A stretch of DNA of 6,690 bases from CAZYCC01 sp964645985 (GCA_964645985.1 CAZYCC010000087.1:1-6690); one strand, 5' to 3'. Positions 1 to 5,963 are shown, numbered from the stretch's first letter. The notes: generated by a model not told the origin, from the letters alone. Made by a program: numbers and translations.

Positions 1-345
1 CGGCTCTCTCGAGAAGCGGCCAAGGTGGGGGGCTTTGCCCCCCTCTTTGCCTCCCGTTGGATTCCCTACCAAGGGGGAGCTGCGCTCCCCCTTGGATCCC
101 CCACATAACGAACTGTTACGGTGCGCGGAGTGTTTTCCTCTTAGAGAAGTAGATTCGTGACGCGGGGAAGCACAAAGAGATTGATAGGATTTTCGGAAGC
201 GAAATGTTTTCTCTGCCCTTCGGGGGATGGGGTGTTTTCGGGAGGCGGGGTGAGGGTTATCGTTATTTGCACTGTCGCTCATGGGGGAAGTGTTTTCGTA
301 AGCAAAGCGCGCTCACCTGTTTCCCTAACTGTTCCCCCGCCAAGG
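1..345 (-). repeat. Hairpin-rich long repeat, copy A (inverted, cut by window edge)
   Basis: Read on the minus strand, this stretch aligns along most of its length with copies B (about 1235-1505) and C (about 6300-6565). Shared landmarks are the TTACGA/TAACGATAAC-type units, the block beginning AATCCTATCAATCTCTTTG, AACAGTTCGTTA, a 27-bp palindrome at 69-95 identical in all three copies, and CCGCTTCTCGAGAGAGCCG at the window edge. A hairpin at 27-43 has a GGGGGGC stem with a TTT loop; it sits where B and C have hairpins of different sequence. An extra unit near 260-345, relative to B, brings the repeat to within about 20 bp of the T-box terminator. No open reading frame is shared between copies in a way that survives the indels, so I treat it as non-coding. 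The copy continues left of position 1. Outer limits are approximate. Confidence 0.85.
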
Positions 346-362
346 CATTTGCGGTTTTTTTC

Positions 363-420
363 AAAAAATCACCCGCCCAAAGCCGCGCGCGCCGCGCAAC
401 AACAGCTTTGAGACGGGTGA
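363..420 (-). terminator. Intrinsic terminator of the T-box leader
   Basis: On the minus strand CACCCG (419-414) and CAAAGC (410-405) pair with GCTTTG and CGGGTG (383-370), leaving a small internal loop. A run of six T (368-363) follows directly. The 5' arm overlaps the CTCAAA needed for the T-box antiterminator, so the two structures exclude each other, as expected for a transcription-attenuating T-box. Confidence 0.85.
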
Positions 421-666
421 AAAATCACTCGCGGTACCACTCAAATTGCGATGGGTCGCGCGGGAAACCTTGTCGCGCGAGCCGCCGCCGCTCATTTGGA
501 CACTGACGCGGTCTTGCGGGAGGAATCTACTAACCCGCGGGCGGGGGTTCTCTCCTCCGGCTCGGAAGTGAGGGGCGGTGCGGGCGCGCCCCGGCTCGCA
601 GCATCCGCCGGGTCTCTTTGAGCGCGCTGTCGCTCGCCTTCTTCGTCATCGCCTTTTATTCGATTT
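363..666 (-). promoter_or_regulatory. T-box riboswitch leader, probably leucine-specific
   Basis: A tRNA-sensing leader that lets transcription of an aminoacyl-tRNA synthetase or amino-acid gene continue when the cognate tRNA is uncharged. Read on the minus strand, it has a Stem I distal part with AGAGA (617-613) followed by a CCGG stem and GGATGCTGCGA loop (612-590). Next comes a specifier region ending CTC-ACTTCCGAGCC, with CTC at 572-570. The T-box sequence AATTTGAGTGGTACCGCG lies at 447-430, and a terminator at 420-363. Inside the T-box, TTTGAG (445-440) can pair with CTCAAA further down to form the antiterminator. The base after TGG is T (436), which pairs with discriminator A73 as in tRNA-Leu. 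CTC is a known leucine specifier; reading it as CCT (Pro) is not excluded, but TCA (Ser) is unlikely because tRNA-Ser carries G73. No gene follows on this strand before the window edge; repeat copy A fills the gap. Confidence 0.9.
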
Positions 667-672
667 TGAGGT

Positions 673-701
673 ATTCTACCACATCCCGCGCGCTCTGTCA
701 A
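673..701 (-). promoter_or_regulatory. Sigma-A promoter of the T-box leader
   Basis: On the minus strand TTGACA (701-696), a 17-base spacer and TAGAAT (678-673) match the housekeeping consensus almost perfectly. A TGG directly before the -10 makes it an extended -10. The predicted start near 666 lies just upstream of T-box Stem I. It diverges from the SRP RNA promoter at 785. Confidence 0.85.
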
Positions 702-784
702 GAGGGAAACCGCGCGCGCGGCGAAACTTCCCTTTGAGGCGCAAAACGCGGGGGAAGCGGCTCGCGGATTTTTCCTCCCGGGGG

Positions 785-813
785 TTGCAATGGGGGGCGG
801 AGTGTGGTATACT
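785..813 (+). promoter_or_regulatory. Sigma-A promoter of the SRP RNA
   Basis: TTGCAA (785-790), a 17-base spacer and TATACT (808-813), again with TGG before the -10. The predicted start is near 820, about 27 bases before the mature SRP RNA helix, so a short 5' leader is expected to be trimmed. That leader contains a perfect 16-bp palindrome, CGCCCGCGCGCGGGCG (827-842). Confidence 0.8.
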
Positions 814-846
814 TCCTTTTCGGGGACGCCCGCGCGCGGGCGATGC

Positions 847-1143
847 GGGGTGTGAAATAAGACCATACCGGCCGGGGAGACAGCGGTGCCCTGTACCTGC
901 AATCCGCTATAGCAGGGGTGATGTCCCTCTCTGAGGGCCGAAGGGGTGGCGGCCGCGCCGTCTCGGGCGCGATGAAGGACGGGTCTTGTGCGGTGATCTT
1001 CCGTGAACCATGTCAGGTGGGGAACCAAGCAGCATTAAGCGGAGCGGATCAGGCGTTGCAAGCAGCCTGCCCCGAGCGACCGAACGGTTTCCGCGCCGTT
1101 CCGCCGGCACGAGGCGAGGGTGTATGGTCTTATTTTGCACCCC
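847..1143 (+). ncRNA. ffs: SRP RNA, large Bacillus/Clostridium type (scRNA)
   Basis: RNA scaffold of the signal recognition particle; it binds Ffh and targets ribosomes making secreted and membrane proteins to FtsY (equivalent to B. subtilis scr). The Alu-domain segment around 875-915 closely resembles the Bacillus scRNA, including GGTGCCCTGTACCTGC and AATCCGCTATAGCAGG. The S-domain tip GTCAGGTGGGGAACCAAGCAGC (1012-1033) has the GGAA tetraloop and the CAGG/AGCA internal loop that Ffh recognises. The ends pair: 847-868 with 1122-1143, 22 continuous pairs including two G-U wobbles. A T5 run (1145-1149) right after the 3' strand may end transcription. Length is about 297 nt, slightly above the roughly 270 nt typical of the Bacillus RNA. 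Ends are inferred from pairing, and processing could shift them by several bases. It stands upstream of dnaX as in B. subtilis, but about 800 bp of repeat separates them. Confidence 0.95.
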
Positions 1144-1161
1144 GTTTTTGTATGGGGAAAC

Positions 1162-1587
1162 AGTAGCGCGGCGGCAGCGGTGCGGGGTAGTAGCGCGCAA
1201 AACCGCGGGGGGAGGGATACCCCCCGCGATTGAGCGGGGCAGCTCGCCTCACGATAACGGCACTTCGCTTTCCCGAAAACACCCCCACCCTGAAGGGCAG
1301 GGATCTGTTTCGCTTCCGACAATCCTATCAATCTCTTTGGATTTCCCCCGCGTCACGAATCTACTTCGCTTAGAGGAAAACACCCCGCATACCGTTACAG
1401 TTCGTTACGTAGGGGTTCCAAGGGGGAGCGCAGCTCCCCCTTGGCGTGAGCTCCTATGGAAGGGCAAAGCCCTTCCATGGCCGCTTCTCGAGAGAGCCGG
1501 GGGAGGGCTCTTTCGGGAAAGAGCACTCCTCGGGGACCCGAGGTGGCGGTCCGCCACACGAGAACAGTGGGTGCGGCGCGGGGTAGT
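1162..1587 (+). repeat. Hairpin-rich long repeat, copy B
   Basis: Same family as copies A and C, direct with respect to C. From left to right it shows: the 17-mer GTAGCGCGCAAAACCGC (1190-1206), which recurs at 6058; a hairpin with stem CGCGGGGGG (1204-1228); the conserved block 1320-1417; the invariant 27-bp palindrome (1418-1444, 12-bp stem and GCA loop); a hairpin with stem ATGGAAGGGC and AAA loop (1456-1478); CTTCTCGAGAGAG; a GCTCTTT stem with CGGG loop (1507-1524); a CCTCGG stem (1528-1543); and a GTGGCG stem with GTC loop (1543-1557). Reading frames crossing the copies are broken by indels in the hairpins. It occupies the gap between SRP RNA and dnaX. The left limit is approximate. Confidence 0.85.
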
Positions 1588-1933
1588 GGAAATGACAGCG
1601 CGGTAGTGAGGTTTCCCGATAACTAAATCTTAGAGGCAGAACCTCAAATTACGATAGAGGCACTTGGGTTACCAGAAAACTATATCCAGAAACGGCAGTG
1701 CAAATTACGACAGGGCAGTGGAGATTCCCCGAAAACTAATCCTTAGAGGTAGCAGTCGAAATCTCGACAAAGTGGGGGTTCCCTCTCATCTTCCCCCGCA
1801 GCGGTGCAGTTCAAATTACGACCGAGGCAGTCCCGTTTCCCCAAACCTCACACCTAAGAGGCAGCGCCTCAAAACCCCTCTCCCCGGGGGCCCGTCTCCA
1901 CACAATGATGAGGCAGAATGCCTCCCGAAAATA
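1588..1933 (+). repeat. Degenerate 56-bp tandem array upstream of dnaX
   Basis: Anchors resembling CAAATTACGA begin near 1588 (GAAATGACAG), 1645, 1701, 1757 (GAAATCTCGA) and 1812, with a decayed start near 1868, spaced 57, 56, 56, 55 and 56 bases. Within a unit the order is a CAAATTACGA box, a GGCAGT box, TTTCCCGAAAAC and CTTAGAGGCAG. The last recognisable piece, GAGGCAGAATGCCTCCCGAAAATAAG-like sequence at 1910-1935, forms a small GAGGCA/TGCCTC hairpin and ends about 25 bases before the dnaX ATG. Similar units occur inside copies A, B and C, and the first unit also follows copy C at 6650-6690, so the array seems to be the right part of the same element. I see no gene or clear promoter in it. 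Confidence 0.75.
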
Positions 1934-1958
1934 AGGCGGGAAACTCCCACAAAAAATT

Positions 1959-3686
1959 ATGGAACACCATATCGCTCTCTACCGCAAATGGCGCCCCGCC
2001 ACCTTCGGCGAGGTGGTCGGCCAGGATCATGTGACGCGCACGCTGCGCTATGAGGTGCGCGCCGGGCGCGTGAGCCACGCCTATCTCTTTTCGGGGTCGC
2101 GCGGGACCGGCAAGACCACCTGCGCGAAGATCCTCGCGAAGGCGGTCAACTGCCTCTGCCCGGTAGACGGGGAGCCTTGCGGCGTCTGCGAGAACTGCCG
2201 CCTCGTTGCCTCGGGACTAGCGACAGACATTGTCGAGATGGACGCGGCGAGCAACACCGGCGTCGATTACATCCGCGACATCCGCGACGAGGTGGTCTAC
2301 TCGCCCGCCGCGCTGAAAATGCGCGTGTACATCATCGACGAGGTCCATATGCTGACCGACAGCGCGGCGAACGCCCTCTTGAAGACCCTCGAGGAGCCGC
2401 CCGAGGGCGTGCTCTTCATCCTCGCGACGACCGAGCCGCACAAGCTGCCCGCGACCGTCCTCTCGCGCTGCCAGTGCTTCGACTTTCGCCGCCTTCCGAC
2501 CGACACTATCGCGAGCCGCCTCCGCTTTATATCAAAAGAAGAGGGGATAGACCTTGACCCCGCCGCCGCCCGCCTCATCGCGCGCGGCTCGCGCGGCGGG
2601 ATGCGGGACGCGATTGGCCTGCTTGAGCTCTGCGCCGCGGGCGGAGAGCGGGTGGACACCGCTGCGGTCGAGCGCGTTACCGGCAGCGCCGGGAAAGAGA
2701 CGGTCGAGCGCACGGTGCGCGCCATCCTCGCAAAGGACGGCGGGGCGCTGCTCGCCACGGTGGGGGAGATCACCCGCTCCTCTGGCGACATCACGGTCTT
2801 TTGGGAAGAGCTGCTCGCCTTTGTGCGCGACATCGTTATCGTCAAATATTCGCTCTCTAGGGGGGAGGACGAGCGCGCGGCGGAGGATCTGCGCCGCGAT
2901 CTTCTTGACGCGACCGAGGCGGAGATGGCGGTGCTGCGGGAGCTTTCCTCGGAAATGACCTTTGAGCGGCTGATGGCCCTCCTGCGGCAGCTCAGCGATG
3001 CCTACGCCGAGATTGCGCGCGCCGTCGACAAGCGTCTGCCCGCCGAAATGGCCCTTCTTCGCCTGACATTGGACCGCCTCGACAGCTCGCCCGACGCGCT
3101 GCTGCACCGCGTTGCCGTCCTTGAGGACGCGCTCGCCGCCATGCGCGCCGCCCCCTCTCCCGCGAATCCCGCCCCGGCGGCGCCGCCCGCCGCGCGCGCC
3201 GCCGAAGCGCCCACGGAAAACACCGCCGCACTCGCCGCCGAAACGCCCGGCGCGATGGCGCGCGCCGCGGGTACGCCTACCGAGAAAGCGGCAGTCGCGG
3301 AAATGTCCGCCACCGAAGAACCCGGCGCACCCGCCAGCGCGCTCGCCGAGGATAACCCCGCCACGACCGCCGCGCCTGCCGCGCGGGAGATCTCTAATTT
3401 CCCGAGTATCGCGCGCGCGGTCTGCGAGCGCGTGAAGACGAGCAGCCCCGCGTTCGCGGGAGCGCTGCTCAACGCGCGCGGCGGCAGTATCGACGCGGAG
3501 GGCATCGCGCACATCCGCACGAGAGATAAGCTTCAGCTCACCTTTCTGCGCGGCGACAAGGCGGCGGCGCAAGCGCTCGCGCGGGAAATCACCTCGCAAA
3601 GCACCCCGGTGCGCGGTGTCGTCTTCGACCTCGCCGAGGAGGACGCCCCCGCGACCCTTGCCGCCGGTATCCTCGACGGGGAATGA
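1959..3686 (+). CDS. dnaX: DNA polymerase III subunit gamma/tau
   Basis: ATPase of the clamp loader, which opens and places the beta clamp on primed DNA and tethers the polymerases. The 575-residue protein starts MEHHIALYRKWRPATF, the family's usual opening, which fixes the start. The AAA+ part shows Walker A GSRGTGKT (46-53), a zinc site C65-C74-C77-C80, Walker B IIDEVH (125-130), sensor 1 ATTEP (156-160), the SRC arginine finger (169-171) and sensor 2 GSRGGMRDA (210-218). The collar domain runs to about residue 390. A linker very rich in Ala, Pro and Glu spans about 395-478, and a C-terminal tau-type domain spans about 479-575. Length is near the Bacillota norm. There is no close Shine-Dalgarno; the start is preceded by AAAAAATT. 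I saw no A-rich slippery site of the E. coli type, so only a full-length tau form is expected. Confidence 0.97.
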   Translation: MEHHIALYRKWRPATFGEVVGQDHVTRTLRYEVRAGRVSHAYLFSGSRGTGKTTCAKILAKAVNCLCPVDGEPCGVCENCRLVASGLATDIVEMDAASNTGVDYIRDIRDEVVYSPAALKMRVYIIDEVHMLTDSAANALLKTLEEPPEGVLFILATTEPHKLPATVLSRCQCFDFRRLPTDTIASRLRFISKEEGIDLDPAAARLIARGSRGGMRDAIGLLELCAAGGERVDTAAVERVTGSAGKETVERTVRAILAKDGGALLATVGEITRSSGDITVFWEELLAFVRDIVIVKYSLSRGEDERAAEDLRRDLLDATEAEMAVLRELSSEMTFERLMALLRQLSDAYAEIARAVDKRLPAEMALLRLTLDRLDSSPDALLHRVAVLEDALAAMRAAPSPANPAPAAPPAARAAEAPTENTAALAAETPGAMARAAGTPTEKAAVAEMSATEEPGAPASALAEDNPATTAAPAAREISNFPSIARAVCERVKTSSPAFAGALLNARGGSIDAEGIAHIRTRDKLQLTFLRGDKAAAQALAREITSQSTPVRGVVFDLAEEDAPATLAAGILDGE

Positions 3687-3800
3687 GCGCGCCGCCCCCG
3701 GGATGCGCGCCCGGCACGGGTGTTCACAGGGAAAACGGGAAGAGCGGCGCGGCGCGCATTTCCTCGCAAAAACTGACCCGCGGCGATATTCCCGAGGAGC

Positions 3801-3829
3801 CTCCGCGGGAGCTTCGTTTATGGTATCAT
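3801..3829 (+). promoter_or_regulatory. Possible extended -10 promoter for ybaB-recR
   Basis: TATCAT (3824-3829) preceded by TGG gives the same TGG plus -10 arrangement seen at the two strong promoters of the window. The -35 position (about 3801-3806, CTCCGC) does not match consensus. It would give a leader of about 135 bases before ybaB. The 283-bp gap after dnaX is unusual for this normally tight cluster, which makes a separate promoter plausible. Confidence 0.35.
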
Positions 3830-3969
3830 GTGGGGAGCGCCGAACACTTCCCGGCAAACAACACTGACGGGCGGCGCTCTCTTTCCCGAAAACGGGGCGC
3901 GGGACGGGGGCGCGCTTTCCCGGATAGACTCGAGATCTAAACACAATGGTATCTATTCCCAGGTAAACT

Positions 3970-4323
3970 ATGAAAGCACGACTTCCGGAAGGCGTGGGCG
4001 GCGGGCCGCAGTCCATGCAGGGCGTTCTGCGCGAGGCGCAGAAGATGCAGGAGAAAATGCAAGCGCTGCGCGAGGATCTTGACGCGCGCGAGTACGAAAT
4101 TAGCGCGGGCGGCGGCGCCTGCAAGGTCAAAATCAACGGGAAAAAGGAGATCCTCGCGCTCGATCTCTCCCCCGAGATAGTCGACCCGGACGACATCGAG
4201 ACGCTGACCGACGTCCTCACGGCGGCTCTCAACGAGGCGATTTCGCGCGTCGAGGAGACCAACACCGCCGAGATGGAGAAGGTCACCGGGTCCTCCTCTC
4301 TCGGCCTGCCGGGGATTTTCTGA
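3970..4323 (+). CDS. YbaB/EbfC family nucleoid-associated protein
   Basis: Small DNA-binding protein that coats the nucleoid as a dimer; in other bacteria it is also linked to recombination functions. The 117 residues match the clostridial form closely: an MKARLPEGVGGGPQSMQ start, an amphipathic helix QGVLREAQKMQEKMQALREDL (about 17-37), a beta segment with GGGACKVKINGKKE (47-60), the conserved PEIVDPDDIETLTDVLTAALNEA region, and a C-terminus ending in LPGIF. The usual N-terminus fixes the ATG, which has a modest AGG eight to ten bases upstream. The stop codon is three bases before recR, so the two genes are almost certainly co-transcribed and probably translationally coupled, the standard arrangement with dnaX and recR. 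Confidence 0.95.
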   Translation: MKARLPEGVGGGPQSMQGVLREAQKMQEKMQALREDLDAREYEISAGGGACKVKINGKKEILALDLSPEIVDPDDIETLTDVLTAALNEAISRVEETNTAEMEKVTGSSSLGLPGIF

Positions 4324-4326
4324 GAA

Positions 4327-4968
4327 ATGGGCGACACACCGATTCCCCCGCCGACCCCCGCCCCAGATCTCCCGCTCGATGCTCTGACAGATCAGTTCCG
4401 GCGCCTGCCGGGCGTCGGGCGCAAGACCGCGCTCAAGTACGCGATGCGGGTTCTTTCAATGACCGATGAGGAGGCCGAGGCGTTCTCGCGCGGCATTCTC
4501 GAGGGCAAGCGGGCGATCCATACCTGCCCGCGCTGTTTTTATTACGCGACAGGCGATCTTTGCTCGATTTGCGCCGACCCCGCGCGCGACGCGGGCCTGC
4601 TCTGCGTTGTGGAGGACGCGGGCGCGGTGATGGCAATCGAGCGCTCGCGCGCCTATCGCGGGCGCTATCATGTGCTGCAGGGGCTGCTCTCGCCGCTCGC
4701 CGGGAAGGGCCCGGGAGATCTGCGCGTGCGAGAGCTGCTCTCGCGCATAAAGTCGCCCGAGGGGGGAGAGCCGCCGGTGCGCGAGGTCATCCTCGCGACA
4801 AACAGCACCGCCGAGGGCGAGGCGACCGCGCTTTATCTCGTGAATCTGCTGCGTCCGCTCGGCGTCGCGGTGACGCGCCTCGCCTACGGCATCCCGGTCG
4901 GCGCAGACCTTGAGTACGCCGACGAGGTGACCCTCGCGCGCGCCCTCTCCGGCAGGCAAAATCTGTAA
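4327..4968 (+). CDS. recR: Recombination mediator protein RecR
   Basis: Works with RecO and RecF to load RecA on gapped DNA during recombinational repair. The 213 residues show the helix-hairpin-helix LPGVGRKTA (27-35), a C4 zinc finger (C67, C70, C79, C82), and a Toprim domain with LLCVVED (91-97) and ATNSTAEGEATALYL (157-171). The C-terminal signature GIPVGADLEYADEVTLARAL (188-207) is also present. It is some 13-15 residues longer than the usual 198-200; the excess is a Pro-rich N-terminus (MGDTPIPPPTPAPDLP). No later ATG precedes the conserved core, so the extension is probably real unless a GTG/TTG start is used. The ATG follows the ybaB stop by three bases with no clear Shine-Dalgarno, which points to coupling. 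Confidence 0.96.
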   Translation: MGDTPIPPPTPAPDLPLDALTDQFRRLPGVGRKTALKYAMRVLSMTDEEAEAFSRGILEGKRAIHTCPRCFYYATGDLCSICADPARDAGLLCVVEDAGAVMAIERSRAYRGRYHVLQGLLSPLAGKGPGDLRVRELLSRIKSPEGGEPPVREVILATNSTAEGEATALYLVNLLRPLGVAVTRLAYGIPVGADLEYADEVTLARALSGRQNL

Positions 4969-5392
4969 GCGCGTGCCGAAGCGCGGCCGCGTCTCGTTTT
5001 GCGAGAGCGCCGGGTTTGTCCTCAAGGATTGTTCGCGGTTGCGTACAGGCGCGCGGGCGCCGCGTTTTCGCTTCACGAGAGCGCGCCGGGGAGCGGCGCG
5101 CGGCGCGGCAGTCCTCGCCTCGCGGCGGACGCAGCTCGCCCGTAAAAGAGGCGGTAACGCCGGGACAGCCGCGAGAGCGCCGTCACCTCGGGGCAGAGTG
5201 GCTCGCTCCGCGCGCAGTAGCCAATCCCCGGAGGCAACGACCGTGGCGACGCAGTTCGCAAGCGAACCGGTTCGCAAACGAACAGGTTCGCAAGTGAATC
5301 AAATCGCGGGCGAGGGCGGGCGTCCTCGCGGCGAGCGTTTCACGGAAGGCGCGGGGGCGCCGATTTCCCTCTCTTCTACTTTATTCAAAGCT
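4969..5392 (+). other. Intergenic gap between recR and the phosphoribosyltransferase
   Basis: No convincing gene. The frame of the downstream gene is open through it, but its translation is an Arg/Ala-rich string typical of GC-rich non-coding DNA. It holds an imperfect TCTCG/CGAGA stem-loop just after recR (about 4990-5008, no T-run, so a poor terminator) and GC-rich inverted sequences near 5065-5115. It also holds the three palindromic units at 5254-5301 and a GGCGC/GCGCC inverted repeat near 5347-5361. I found no promoter matching consensus. Confidence 0.6.
5254..5301 (+). repeat. Three tandem 16-bp palindromic units
   Basis: GTTCGCAAGCGAACCG (5254-5269), GTTCGCAAACGAACAG (5270-5285) and GTTCGCAAGTGAATCA (5286-5301) follow each other without gaps. 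Each unit is an inverted repeat GTTCGC-AA-GCGAAC, with one more change in each successive unit. The join of units 1 and 2 is itself a perfect palindrome, GCGAACCGGTTCGC. The array lies about 90 bases upstream of the phosphoribosyltransferase start. It could be an operator array or a simple microsatellite-like expansion; nothing here decides between them. Confidence 0.8.
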
Positions 5393-5950
5393 ATGCACAC
5401 CTACAAAATGACCTTCGGCAACCTCACGCGCGAGCTGCCGATCTGCCCGCTCAACGAGAACCTCGCCATCGCGGGGTTCGTCCTGCTCGGCGACCCCGCG
5501 CTCTCGGAGGAGTGCGCGCGCGAGCTGCTCGCGCTCGCCCCGTCCTATGACTATCTGATGACCGCCGAGGCGAAGGGAATCCCGCTCGCGCACGATATGG
5601 CGCGCCTTTGCGGCGCGGAAAAGTACATCGTCGCGCGCAAGGCGGCGAAGGCGTACATGACAGGCGTTTTCGAGGTGCATGTGCACTCGATCACGACCGA
5701 GGGCGAGCAGACGCTCTACCTTGACCGCGCCGACGCGGACCTGCTGCGCGGCCGCCGCGTCCTTCTCGTTGACGACGTCATCTCGACAGGCGAGTCGCTG
5801 CGCGCGCTCGAGCAGCTCGCCACCGCCGCCGGCGCGCTCATCGCCGGCAAAATGGCGGTTCTCGCCGAAGGCGACGCCGCGCGCCGCGAGGACATCACAT
5901 ACCTGCACCCGCTGCCGCTCTTCCACCCGGACGGGCGCGCAATGGAGTGA
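5393..5950 (+). CDS. Type I phosphoribosyltransferase (adenine/xanthine PRTase-like)
   Basis: Predicted cytoplasmic enzyme that joins a base to the ribose phosphate of PRPP, as in purine salvage. The 185-residue form beginning MHTYKMTFGN matches the usual N-terminus of clostridial proteins of this type, so I start at 5393 rather than at the much earlier in-frame ATG at 4973, whose extra 140 residues look non-coding. The PRPP-binding signature VLLVDDVISTGES lies at 123-135, with D127 and D128 as the acidic pair. A TAEAKGIPLAHDMA segment (57-70) resembles the EAKG(I/F) segment of Apt/Xpt proteins. The classic Apt N-terminal IPDFPKPGI-like motif is absent, so the substrate is uncertain and no gene symbol is given. 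No Shine-Dalgarno is visible (TTATTCAAAGCT before ATG). It lies on the same strand as recR but 424 bp away, so separate transcription is likely. It ends in an intrinsic terminator. Confidence 0.9.
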   Translation: MHTYKMTFGNLTRELPICPLNENLAIAGFVLLGDPALSEECARELLALAPSYDYLMTAEAKGIPLAHDMARLCGAEKYIVARKAAKAYMTGVFEVHVHSITTEGEQTLYLDRADADLLRGRRVLLVDDVISTGESLRALEQLATAAGALIAGKMAVLAEGDAARREDITYLHPLPLFHPDGRAME

Positions 5951-5963
5951 GAGAACCGAACGC

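Noticed and set aside
1010..1606. Open frame through repeat copy B, with a similar peptide encoded in copy C at 6146-6517
   Set aside because: The shared peptide follows from nucleotide identity of the repeat. Frames are broken or shifted by hairpin indels, and the first part overlaps the SRP RNA.
1588..1933. CRISPR array
   Set aside because: Units are degenerate along their whole length with no alternation of identical repeats and unique spacers, and no cas gene is present.
2535..2552. Programmed frameshift site in dnaX giving a short gamma form
   Set aside because: Only AAAAGAAGAG is present; no A-AAA-AAG heptamer with a downstream stem is apparent.
3882..3893. TTTCCCGAAAAC between dnaX and ybaB as a remnant of the 56-bp unit
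   Set aside because: Only this 12-base match is seen, without the CAAATTACGA or GGCAGT boxes, so chance cannot be excluded.
2532..4337. 601-codon minus-strand open frame opposite dnaX and ybaB
   Set aside because: Shadow of GC-rich coding DNA; Arg/Gly-rich translation without recognisable domains, opposite two certain genes.
5254..5301. LexA/SOS box
   Set aside because: The Gram-positive box needs GAAC-N4-GTTC; here GAAC and GTTC are separated by two bases.
4973..5392. In-frame 140-residue N-terminal extension of the phosphoribosyltransferase
   Set aside because: Arg/Ala-rich, no domain signature, crosses palindromic repeats; the family's normal N-terminus begins at 5393.
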